From Paenibacillus sp. Soil522 (lineage in GTDB: Bacteria; Bacillota; Bacilli; Paenibacillales; Paenibacillaceae): a stretch of DNA of 64,000 bases. The notes beneath the pieces were generated by a model. The model was not told the origin of the DNA. It saw only the letters and a program-made list of their open reading frames with translations, and did no database searches. A program made the translations under genes and the position numbers. The stretch lies in contig NZ_LMRV01000039.1 in the NCBI RefSeq assembly GCF_001428245.1, forward strand, positions 1 through 64,000, in the 5' to 3' direction. Positions 52,376 to 60,856 of this stretch are shown in pieces (the first letter of the stretch is position 1; the number at the start of each line of letters is the position of its first letter).

Positions 52376-53032
52376 TCAGCGAATCGCCAGCGGACTATTT
52401 TGAACGACCGACAACCATTCGCGGGCAATAAGCTCATGACCGGCTGCCGTCGGATGAACACCGTCCCATAACCAATAAGCGGCACCCGTACCGGACGCGG
52501 CCTTGTCGAACGCCGCCTGCAAAGGAACGAACACCGCGTTAAATTCCTCGGATAACCGGCGCGCTATGCTGCTATATTCATCAAGCAGTTTTTGCCACCG
52601 TTCCCATTTCTCCTCCGTACAGCCCGTTTTTAAAGCAAACGGCTCGCATATGACCAGCCCGGTATGCGGCAGCACCTCTTTGGTCTCCTCAAGCAAATGC
52701 CGATACGCTCTTTCGAATCGGTCGGTAGCGCCGCTTGGCAGCCCTTCAACAATTCGCCAGGCATCGTTCACGCCGATCAGCATGCTGATCAGATCCGGTT
52801 TCAGGCTGATTGCGTCCTCATTCCAACGCGCGTACAAATCCGATACCCGATCTCCGCTGATGCCTCTGTTGATAAAATGCGGCCGCTCTCCAGCCAGTTC
52901 ATATCCAAGCTTCCCTGCCAGGATAAAGACGTAGCTGTGACCCAATATATGATTGGGATCTTCGTTGCGGCCGCGACTACCGTCGGTAATGGAATCGCCT
53001 TGAAATAAAATCGTTCTGGATTGCTGATTCAT
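52376..53032 (-). CDS. SGNH/GDSL hydrolase (probable carbohydrate esterase)
   Basis: A 218-residue SGNH hydrolase: block I FQGDSITDG (S14), block II GISGDRVSD, block III LIGVNDAW, and block V WDGVHPTAAGH (Asp, His). It has no signal peptide. In this neighbourhood it most likely removes acetyl groups from imported xylo- or pectic oligosaccharides. It lies in the same direction between the GH43 and GH42 genes. Confidence 0.9.
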   Translation of the reverse strand: MNQQSRTILFQGDSITDGSRGRNEDPNHILGHSYVFILAGKLGYELAGERPHFINRGISGDRVSDLYARWNEDAISLKPDLISMLIGVNDAWRIVEGLPSGATDRFERAYRHLLEETKEVLPHTGLVICEPFALKTGCTEEKWERWQKLLDEYSSIARRLSEEFNAVFVPLQAAFDKAASGTGAAYWLWDGVHPTAAGHELIAREWLSVVQNSPLAIR

Positions 53033-53094
53033 TGAGAATTCCTCCTATTTTATACAAAATGAATATTCTTTACGCAGTTGGACGGCGGCTTTAA

Positions 53095-55074
53095 CTATAC
53101 AGTCTGCTTGACGATTTCCACCGCATACGGCTCCAGCTCTATAACGGGACCAACCGACTCCTCTCGCAGAAGGCTCAAATACGCGCCCCCCAACTCGACT
53201 GTCTGTTTCTTCCGCGTGAGATTCAATATGAATAAATAACGCGCCGTTCCCTTCCGGCGTATCGAAATCTGAACCCCCTCCGGCAAACCGGTAAATCGGG
53301 TTAAACCGGCCTCATCGGCAGCCTTCCCGAATAAATCCAGGTAGAAGCTTTCCTCGGCAACGGTGCCTATATAGTACACTTTGCCCTCACCCCATGCATG
53401 AACCGTTACAGCCGGTTTCCCCGCGAAGAAATCGTCCTCATACCAAGCAATCGTCTCGGCGCCAGCAGGTTCCAGAATATCGCACCACTGACTGCAGGTA
53501 TGCGTTTTCCCATCCGTCATACGGATAGTATGAACGTCATTGCCGACCGGATCGTATTCGGCTACGGTTACCCCTGCCGCCTCGGCCAACTGACCAGGCA
53601 GCGGATGAATCCAACATATGTTGTTCGGGTTTTTCACGCCGGTACGATTCGTCAAGATTAAGGTGGCTCCGTTCTTCACGCAATTCTTCAGCTTATCCGC
53701 CAGGTATTCATCCAACAAATAGAGCGACGGTGCAATAATAAGGCGATACCTGTCCAGATCGTCCGTTGTATTTACAACATCCGTCAGAATGCCCGATTTG
53801 GTCAGAGCCCGATGATAAAGCTTCAGATTGTCGAAATAATCCATTCCTTCTGCCTGAGGCTGAATCGCGAACGCATTGTACAAGTCGTGCGAATGGAGAA
53901 CGGCAGCCTCGCCAAGCACCTCCGACCCCGCCAAGACAGGAGAAAGCCGGTTAACTTCATCGCATAACATCTGATATTCCTCGAATCGTCTGCCGGGTAC
54001 ATTGCTGTGGTCGATTAATCCGTGCCAAAATTGTTCGGCGCCGAACGGAGCGCTTCTCCACCGGAAGTGAACGAGCGTGTCGGCGCCGCGGGCAATGCAT
54101 TGCCAAGTGAAGGCCCGAATAAATCCGGGCTGCGGAGTCCGCCACATCGGAAACCAGCATCCGGGAGGGCCGCTGATCGTTTCCATGATCCAGAAATTGC
54201 GTCTCTTGATGCCCCGGGTTAAATCGAGCGTCAACGCGCCGTTGTATCCGCCCGAAACCGATTTCTCGGGGCTCGTGCCGGGGTAATAATCGAGAGAAGC
54301 AAAGTCCAATTCCTCGCAAACCTTGTAATAATCGAGAGACATCGGATAGCTCCAAATATTATGAGTGACGAAATGGTCCGGACAACATTTTCGCAGGATG
54401 CTCAATTGCAATTGTTGAAATTCCACTACGGAATCGGTTTCGAACCGCTTCCAGTCGAGCAGATAAGACGGATTCCTAAAGCTTGTACCGCCAAACGGGG
54501 TAGAGATTTGCGTCCAGGTGCTATATTCACCGCTCCAGACAACCGTACCCCAAGCCTGGTTCAAGGCTTCCAAAGTACCGTACTTCTTCGAAAGCCATTC
54601 GCGAAATTGGTTATTGCAATTTTCGCAATGACACTCGTTCAGGCTGAACTCATTATCGATCTGCCAACCGATTACTGCGGGGTGTTTGGCATAGTGAGAA
54701 GCCAGCTTATCCACAATTCTCTCCGTAAAGACACGCATGGAAGGGCTGTTATAACAACGATGCCCTCTTATCCCGGGATATTTCAGATTCAGCATCGCGT
54801 CCCGTGGAAGGACATCCGGAAAGCGTTCCACAAGCCAATTCGGAGGCGTGCAGGATGGCGTGCCGATGACGATTTGGATTCCATGCTTAAAGAAAACATT
54901 GATTGCATCATCGAGCCAGCCGAACTCATACCGCCCCTCCTCCGGTTCTAGGCGTGACCAGGCGAATTCGGCCACACGGATCAGGCTTATTCCCGTCTCC
55001 CGCATCAGCTTTGCATCCTGCTCCCACATGGAGCAATCCCAGTGCTCCGGATAATAATCCACTCCTATATTCAT
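53095..55074 (-). CDS. GH42 beta-galactosidase
   Basis: A 659-residue GH42 enzyme: TIM barrel (NIGVDYYPEHWD, WSRLEPEEGRYEF, TPSCTPPNWL), acid/base Glu in GWQIDNEFSLNECHCENC (with zinc-site cysteines), nucleophile Glu in WIMETISGPPG, a trimerisation domain (~390-600) and a small C-terminal domain. It is cytoplasmic; it cleaves beta-galactosides or alpha-L-arabinopyranosides. The ATG at 55074 lies after a G-rich site. It is divergent from an AraC regulator at 55370. Confidence 0.93.
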   Translation of the reverse strand: MNIGVDYYPEHWDCSMWEQDAKLMRETGISLIRVAEFAWSRLEPEEGRYEFGWLDDAINVFFKHGIQIVIGTPSCTPPNWLVERFPDVLPRDAMLNLKYPGIRGHRCYNSPSMRVFTERIVDKLASHYAKHPAVIGWQIDNEFSLNECHCENCNNQFREWLSKKYGTLEALNQAWGTVVWSGEYSTWTQISTPFGGTSFRNPSYLLDWKRFETDSVVEFQQLQLSILRKCCPDHFVTHNIWSYPMSLDYYKVCEELDFASLDYYPGTSPEKSVSGGYNGALTLDLTRGIKRRNFWIMETISGPPGCWFPMWRTPQPGFIRAFTWQCIARGADTLVHFRWRSAPFGAEQFWHGLIDHSNVPGRRFEEYQMLCDEVNRLSPVLAGSEVLGEAAVLHSHDLYNAFAIQPQAEGMDYFDNLKLYHRALTKSGILTDVVNTTDDLDRYRLIIAPSLYLLDEYLADKLKNCVKNGATLILTNRTGVKNPNNICWIHPLPGQLAEAAGVTVAEYDPVGNDVHTIRMTDGKTHTCSQWCDILEPAGAETIAWYEDDFFAGKPAVTVHAWGEGKVYYIGTVAEESFYLDLFGKAADEAGLTRFTGLPEGVQISIRRKGTARYLFILNLTRKKQTVELGGAYLSLLREESVGPVIELEPYAVEIVKQTV

Positions 55075-55369
55075 CAAAACCAAACCCCCAAACTCTCTCT
55101 TAACAGAAATATCCCTTACCGGCACTGACAGAGAACGACCGGTCTATTCGGCTGCCGGACAACTCTCTCAGTAAAAGTAACATTATGATATATCGTTTAC
55201 CTTGGTTTAAAAATATCGAATAATTGCATATAAAAATACGGAAATACCGCAGCAGACTGTTTGAACCGCGTGCTTTGTAACAGACGCCCTCATGATCCAT
55301 AACCCTTGACAACCTCACCATATACTAATAATCTTATAACAAAAAAAAATATAAAAAAACGGAAGTGTA

Positions 55370-56212
55370 ATGATGCCTATGTTTGAGACAAAAGTCCGCT
55401 TGCTGATGATGCCTCCGGAACAATCCGTCCCCTTTTACATTGAAAGTATCGGTTACAATCCGTTTCAGGAGACGGTCATAAGACGCGACGGTTATCCATT
55501 TCATCATTGGCTGCAAACGGTTTCAGGCGAAGGGAAGATCATCATTGAGGGATCTGCTTTCTCCCTTCCTCCCAATCACGGGATCATGCTGCCGCCGAAT
55601 GTTCCCCATCAGTATTATTGTCTGGGCGATTCGTGGTCCACTTATTATTTAATAATAGACGGTCCGCAAATCTCCCCGTTTATGTCTATTTTGGACATCC
55701 AATTTTTTACGGTCTACAGCTGGCCGGAAGGGACCGAACCCGAGAATCTCATCGGAGAGATGTTGGAATCCTCTCTTCTCTCCCAAGACGTGACCGGTCT
55801 GGACAATTCGATTGACGTTTATCGTTTTCTTGTTAAATTGAAGAAGCACGGAACAGCGGTTAACACGTCTTCCACCCAAAGCCTCGCAGGCCGGTTGCAG
55901 CCGCTTGTCCAATATCTGGACATTGAATATCGCAATCCGGACATCGGCATGACAGAGATGTCGGAACAGCTGAATATAAGTCCGAGACATCTCAATTCGT
56001 TATTTAAAAAAACGTTCGGCTACACCCCTTATCAATATCTTATCAATCTGCGGATTCAAAAATCAAAGGAAATGCTCACTAGCGAACAAACGACGCCCAT
56101 TCAGCATATTGCTGCATTGTCCGGCTTTCGCAATGCCAGTCACTTTATCGCCACGTTCCGTAAGCTCGAGAACATGACACCCGATCAATACCGGCAAACC
56201 TACGTAAAATAA
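55370..56212 (+). CDS. AraC-family transcriptional regulator
   Basis: A 280-residue regulator: N-terminal cupin (HHWLQTVSGEGKIIIEG, PPNHGIMLPPNVPHQY), C-terminal double HTH (MTEMSEQLNISPRHLNSLFK, then GFRNASHFIATFRKLENMTPDQYR). It lies between the divergent GH42 gene and the co-directional GH3 gene and probably activates both in response to a sugar. The A-rich ribosome region GGAAGTG precedes the ATGs at 55370/55373. Confidence 0.92.
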   Translation: MMPMFETKVRLLMMPPEQSVPFYIESIGYNPFQETVIRRDGYPFHHWLQTVSGEGKIIIEGSAFSLPPNHGIMLPPNVPHQYYCLGDSWSTYYLIIDGPQISPFMSILDIQFFTVYSWPEGTEPENLIGEMLESSLLSQDVTGLDNSIDVYRFLVKLKKHGTAVNTSSTQSLAGRLQPLVQYLDIEYRNPDIGMTEMSEQLNISPRHLNSLFKKTFGYTPYQYLINLRIQKSKEMLTSEQTTPIQHIAALSGFRNASHFIATFRKLENMTPDQYRQTYVK

Positions 56213-56299
56213 CACATCATGCGTAAACCGCGCAAATCGAAATTCCGGAACCTGATTTTTCAGCCGCTTCGGAAAACGTTTTCCAAGGAGTGAACGGAA

Positions 56300-59149
56300 G
56301 TGAATACCTATCCTTTCCAAAACATAAAGCTCTCTCTAGAAGAACGCGTCAGCGACCTCGTTTCCAGACTCACGCTTGAAGAGAAGCTCTCGCTTATCCC
56401 ATTCAGACAGGGATCCGTAAAACGGCTCGGAATCCCGGGGTATTGGATTGGCGGAAATGCCGTTCAAGGTCTAGTTGCATACGAGGGCGCCACAACAGTC
56501 TTCCCGCAGAACTTGGGCTTGTCCTGTACATGGAATACCGAATTGATCAAAGAAATCGGCGAGATGATCGGCGATGAAGCAAGAGCCTACGACAAGCTCA
56601 GAAACGGTCTGAGAGGTCTTATGCTCCGTGCGCCGGTGGTCGATTTAGCCCGCGATCCGAGATGGGGAAGAACGGATGAAACCTTCGGCGAAGATCCTTT
56701 CTTAACGGGGTGTATGTACTCAGCCTATGCGAAGGGAATGCAGGGCGATCATCCATTTTATATCAAAACAGCACCGATTTTAAATTATTTTTATGCAGGC
56801 AACAACGAGAGGGACCGGCTGAAAAGCTCGTCATGCATCAGTCCCCGCAATAAAAGGGAATATTACCTGAAAGCATTTGAGACTCCTGTCCGCGAAGGTT
56901 CCGTACATTCCGTTATGACCGCTTACAACGCTATAAACGGGACCCCCGCAATTTGCCATCCGGATATAAATGCGGTTCTGAAGGATGAGTGGAAGCTGGA
57001 CGGATTTGTCGTTTCCGCATTCTCAGATATGCAACAGACCGTCGATGAACATCAATATTGCAATACTTATGCCGAAGCGGCGGCGGCAGCGATAAAAGCG
57101 GGAATCGATTGCATTATGGATGACAGCGAGCTAGTAAAGAAATCGATTCGAGAAGCCTTGGAACAAGGCCTGCTTTCGGAAACGGACATTGACCGGGCGA
57201 TTCGCAACGTATTCCGGGTTCGCATGCGGCTCGGCCAGTTCGATCCCGAAGCAATCAATCCATATGCGCAAATTACGGAAAGCGTCCTTTACAAGCAAGA
57301 ACACCGCGAGCTTGCGCTTAGGGCTGCGCGTGAATCGGTCGTCCTCTTGAAAAATGAGAATAATATGCTTCCGCTAGACAAGGAAAGGTTGCAGAGCGCA
57401 GCTGTTATCGGGCCATTGGGAGATGTCGTTTGCCGCGGATTTTATACAGGCAGTCCGCCTTATCAGGTTACGCCGCTGCAAGGCATCATACGCAAGCTCG
57501 ACCCAAATATCGTTCAGTTCAAGGACGGCTGCGACCGGGTTATACTGCAATCCGCCGCAACCCGCAGATTTGTCGGACAAAGGCATATCTACGATGCAAC
57601 TCTGGCAGCGAATAAAGAGGATGCAGACAGCGGAGAGCATTTCAAGCTGACCGATTGGGGCTTGGGGAGCCACACGCTGCTCTCTACAGCCAACGGCAGC
57701 TACGTGACGTGCGGTTCAAGCGGAATAAGCGCGTCGGCTAAGGAGGTTTGGGGATGGTTCAATAAAGAACTGTTCAACTTCATTCCTCAGGACGACGGGA
57801 CTTTTGCGATCAAGGCATGGAACGGCCAAATCGCAACGGTCGTTGACGAAACAATCCGACTGAAGGACGATGCACAGATTGGCATTTCCGAAAAATTTAT
57901 TATACATCCGGTTATAGATGGTATTGCAGAAGCTGTTGCCGCTGCACGAGTCAGCGATGTTGCCATTGTCGTGGTCGGCAATCATCCGCTCATCAACGGC
58001 AGGGAATGTTATGATAGACAGGACCTTTCCCTTCCGCCGCAACAGGAGAAGTTGATTCAAGAAGTGCATAAGGCGAATCCGAATACGGTGGTCGTCATTA
58101 TAGGCAGCTATCCATTTGCGCTCAACTGGGCGCAGGAGAACATTCCGGCAATCGTCTATACGGCTCACGGCGGCCAAGAGCTCGGTAATGCCGTTGCCGA
58201 TGTGCTCTTTGGAGATTACAACCCTGCCGGCCGCTTGAGCATGACCTGGTACCGTTCCGTCCTGGATCTGCCCGATATGTTGGATTACGATATTATAAAA
58301 GGAAAACGAACGTATTTGTATTTTGACGGCGATCCGCTGTATCCTTTCGGACATGGCTTGTCCTACACCGGCTTCCAATTCAGCGATCTGAAGCTCAGTA
58401 AGCTTAAAATGACGGCAGATGATCAGGTGAAGGTCAAAGTGACAGTTAAAAATACGGGACTGCGCCCGGGCGACGAGGTCGTACAGCTTTATATAAGGGC
58501 GAACAAATCGAGAGTGAAACGGCCGCTTAAAGAGCTGCGCGGATTTACACGGATTCACTTGCAGCCTGGGGAGAAGAGAACGGAAGAGTTCGATCTGGCC
58601 GGGACAGACTTTGCTTGTTGGGACGTTACCCGCGACGGGTATGCGGTAGAGACCGGCCCCTATACGATCATGGTCGGAAATTCATCAGGCAATATTATCC
58701 TGGAAGCCGCCGTGCAAGTTCACGGTGAAACGATTCCGCCGAGATACCCGTATCGCATGATCCGTGCCGAAAATTATGACGATTACGAGTCTGTCTTTCT
58801 GGATGAGTGCCGTGACGGTGAAGCTCGTCAGTATGGCTTCGAGGTAACGGGCTCTTGTGTGAGCGTTATCGGCCGGGACGGCTGGATCAGCTTTCACGAC
58901 GTCGAATTCGAATCGGGCGCAGCTGGCTTCGAAGCACGGGCCGCTTGCGCGACCGAGAACGGATCCATTGAAATGCGGCTGGACAATCCGGATGGCATGC
59001 TTACCGGCATTTGTCATATCGGTCATTCGGGGGGCAGGCAAAGCTGGGGAACCTATTCTTGCCGCCTCACAGGTGTGGAAGGCAGGCACGATGTTTACCT
59101 CCGTTTGCAAGGAGGCGTTCATTTGAGCTCTTTCCTCTTTGTAAAATGA
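56300..59149 (+). CDS. GH3-family protein with C-terminal CBM6 (atypical active site)
   Basis: A 949-residue protein with GH3 architecture: TIM-barrel domain (~1-300), alpha/beta sandwich split by a fascin-like insert (~375-550), fibronectin-III-like domain (~680-790), and CBM6 (~850-949). Structural motifs are kept (VDLARDPRWGR, GEDPFLTG, ECYDRQDLSLP), but several canonical active-site residues are changed: the KHF motif reads NYF (162-164), the SDW-type nucleophile Asp reads Ala240 with the next Asp at 243, and the EALHG motif reads NAVQG. It may be a pseudoenzyme or use altered chemistry. GTG start at 56300. No signal peptide. Confidence 0.85.
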   Translation: MNTYPFQNIKLSLEERVSDLVSRLTLEEKLSLIPFRQGSVKRLGIPGYWIGGNAVQGLVAYEGATTVFPQNLGLSCTWNTELIKEIGEMIGDEARAYDKLRNGLRGLMLRAPVVDLARDPRWGRTDETFGEDPFLTGCMYSAYAKGMQGDHPFYIKTAPILNYFYAGNNERDRLKSSSCISPRNKREYYLKAFETPVREGSVHSVMTAYNAINGTPAICHPDINAVLKDEWKLDGFVVSAFSDMQQTVDEHQYCNTYAEAAAAAIKAGIDCIMDDSELVKKSIREALEQGLLSETDIDRAIRNVFRVRMRLGQFDPEAINPYAQITESVLYKQEHRELALRAARESVVLLKNENNMLPLDKERLQSAAVIGPLGDVVCRGFYTGSPPYQVTPLQGIIRKLDPNIVQFKDGCDRVILQSAATRRFVGQRHIYDATLAANKEDADSGEHFKLTDWGLGSHTLLSTANGSYVTCGSSGISASAKEVWGWFNKELFNFIPQDDGTFAIKAWNGQIATVVDETIRLKDDAQIGISEKFIIHPVIDGIAEAVAAARVSDVAIVVVGNHPLINGRECYDRQDLSLPPQQEKLIQEVHKANPNTVVVIIGSYPFALNWAQENIPAIVYTAHGGQELGNAVADVLFGDYNPAGRLSMTWYRSVLDLPDMLDYDIIKGKRTYLYFDGDPLYPFGHGLSYTGFQFSDLKLSKLKMTADDQVKVKVTVKNTGLRPGDEVVQLYIRANKSRVKRPLKELRGFTRIHLQPGEKRTEEFDLAGTDFACWDVTRDGYAVETGPYTIMVGNSSGNIILEAAVQVHGETIPPRYPYRMIRAENYDDYESVFLDECRDGEARQYGFEVTGSCVSVIGRDGWISFHDVEFESGAAGFEARAACATENGSIEMRLDNPDGMLTGICHIGHSGGRQSWGTYSCRLTGVEGRHDVYLRLQGGVHLSSFLFVK

Positions 59150-59183
59150 AAAAAAATCGGCCGGCACCTTCAACGTGCCGGCA
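59150..59183 (-). terminator. terminator between convergent genes
   Basis: On the minus strand GCCGGCAC and GTGCCGGC pair around a 7-nt loop, followed by CGATTTTTTTT. It serves the minus-strand regulator region. Confidence 0.75.
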
Positions 59184-59277
59184 CAATCGATTTGCGCACG
59201 ACCAAATTTACTGATTCCACCGGTACAGGCGGCGAGAAATCCGGATTATTGATCATGGCCAGCAAAGGCACACGCGC
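59170..59277 (-). pseudogene. LacI-family regulator C-terminal remnant
   Basis: Directly after the AraC stop codon, in the same frame, sequence reads VPLLAMINNPDFSPPVPVE, then SVNLVVRKSIVPAR and a stop. This matches the end of LacI/GalR sensors (LVVR-S near the C-terminus). The rest of the gene is gone. Confidence 0.5.
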
Positions 59278-60153
59278 TCACAAGCTTACCGATTTCAGTC
59301 TGTAGGCCTTTGGGGAGAGATTGTAATTTTTGGTAAACATACGAGTGAAATAATTGCTATCGTTAAACCCGCAATCGTGGGAAATCTCCATAATGGTGAG
59401 ATTGGTATGCTTCAGCAAAGTGCATGCGCGCTCCAAGCGAAGCCGTTGTAGATAGGAAATAGGGGTCGTTTGATAATAAGATTGGAAGCTCCGGTTCAAA
59501 TGCCTGACCGACATTTCAGATTTGACCGCGATTTCCTCCAGCGTTAGCGGCTCGAGATAATGATCTTCAATATAGGAGATCGCATTCGCCAAATGAATCA
59601 AATTACCGGGTATATCCTTCTCCTGATTGTCATACTGTCTTGACAAATAGACGACTAGCTCCATAAACCGTGAAATCAGCATCGTCTGATATCCCTGAAG
59701 CTTGTTGTTATATTCGTCGATCATGACAGAGATGAGATTAGAGACATAATCCAGGCTGGGAATCGACAAACTGAGCTTGCTTTGATACGAATGAATATTG
59801 CGGTAAAAGGGCTCCAAAACGAAAAGCGCCTGAAAACCGTTGGAAGTCCTTAGATGCGAACAGACTGCCCGCAGCATTTCAGGCCGATACATAATATTGC
59901 AAATTTTAAAATCATAAGGATCTTTGTAAGCATGGAGGGTTTCGCCATTGATGGCAAACACATTTCCTTTCTTTATAAAAGAGGTTTCGTTATGGACAAT
60001 ATGCGTTGCGTTCCCATTCAACACAATCACGAGCTCGGAGAAGTCGATATGCTTATGCAGGTCCATGTCCTCGTCGTGTCCGCCATATTGAATAAAGAAC
60101 GGAAACTGCTCATCCTTCACGAACCATTCCAAATAGACGTCGACGTTCTTCAA
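59278..60153 (-). CDS. AraC-family transcriptional regulator
   Basis: A 291-residue regulator: N-terminal cupin (HKHIDFSELVIVLNGNATHI, GNVFAINGETLHAY), C-terminal double HTH (LTLEEIAVKSEMSVRHLNRSF, GFNDSNYFTRMFTKNYNLSPKAYRL). The TTG at 60153 is preferred because the only strong ribosome site, AGGGGGGGGAG, lies just before it; the upstream ATG would contain that site inside the gene. Its position suggests control of the GH95/GH2 region. Confidence 0.9.
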   Translation of the reverse strand: MKNVDVYLEWFVKDEQFPFFIQYGGHDEDMDLHKHIDFSELVIVLNGNATHIVHNETSFIKKGNVFAINGETLHAYKDPYDFKICNIMYRPEMLRAVCSHLRTSNGFQALFVLEPFYRNIHSYQSKLSLSIPSLDYVSNLISVMIDEYNNKLQGYQTMLISRFMELVVYLSRQYDNQEKDIPGNLIHLANAISYIEDHYLEPLTLEEIAVKSEMSVRHLNRSFQSYYQTTPISYLQRLRLERACTLLKHTNLTIMEISHDCGFNDSNYFTRMFTKNYNLSPKAYRLKSVSL

Positions 60154-60387
60154 GATCTCCCCCCCTTTTGATCTAATATTAGTCATATTCACAATCGCTT
60201 GTACATCAAATAAAAACGAATTCTAATATCAATATTCTGCATCATATTGAAATAATGAAGTGTTATTGGAATATCAATTGTTCTTAATCCAAATCTTGCA
60301 GATGTTTCTGAAATATCACTTCAGGAAACTAAACAAGTCAACATGAATTTCGAATTATGCTGGATAATACTGCGAAATAAACTTGTG
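60154..60387. other. intergenic region upstream of the AraC gene
   Basis: AT-rich, with several TATCAATATT-like stretches that could hold the regulator's promoter. No gene is seen. Confidence 0.35.
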
Positions 60388-60425
60388 AAAAAACCGGCAC
60401 AGATCGATGACTCGACCTCGTGCCG
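60388..60425 (-). terminator. terminator after the GH95 remnant
   Basis: On the minus strand CGGCAC and GTGCCG arms with partial inner pairing precede GGTTTTTTC. It lies 66 nt past the remnant's stop and was presumably the terminator of the original gene. Confidence 0.55.
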
Positions 60426-60490
60426 ATTCGCTAACGGTACTTTTCATACTCTTACTTCTTTGTTACTTCAAGCGCCTTTTTGATTAATGT

Positions 60491-60848
60491 TCAGATATCG
60501 TTCTGAATCCAATTTTTTTGCCCCGGATTACTCGTATTGAAGTAGCTTGGCGATACATGCTCGGGCGCAAATCCTTTTATAATAAAGACGTCTTGCTCGT
60601 ATGCCATATCATAGCGCAGAGGGCTGACAAGTCCTACATGCATACTCAATGCTCCGGGCTCGCTTGCGGTTAAACGAACGGCCATAATTTGATCCGGGAA
60701 TGAGGTTAAATACTCGCGGGTATACTGTATGCTGCCCACGTTGTACCGCACCGCTGCTATCCCTTCTTCAAGTTCAGCTCCCGGCTGTAAGAGTGGAAGA
60801 TGTTTCCATGCTCCATCGTTAGATGCAGCTCGCCGAAAGGAAGGTAGG
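60491..60848 (-). pseudogene. GH95-family glycosidase N-terminal-domain remnant
   Basis: Two frames together give a piece of the GH95 N-terminal domain: YLPFGELHLTMEHG and YSRELNLKKG in one frame, then (after a frameshift near 60765) IAAVRYNVGSIQYTREYLTS and PDQIMAVRLTASEPGALSM in the other. The start, the catalytic barrel and the end are missing. GH95 enzymes are alpha-L-fucosidases/galactosidases. It lies 9 nt after the GH2 stop. Confidence 0.7.
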
Positions 60849-60856
60849 ATTAAGGG

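Noticed and set aside
57716-58558. 280-codon minus-strand frame opposite the GH3 gene
   Set aside because: It is a shadow of the GH3 coding sequence; no ribosome site or domain.
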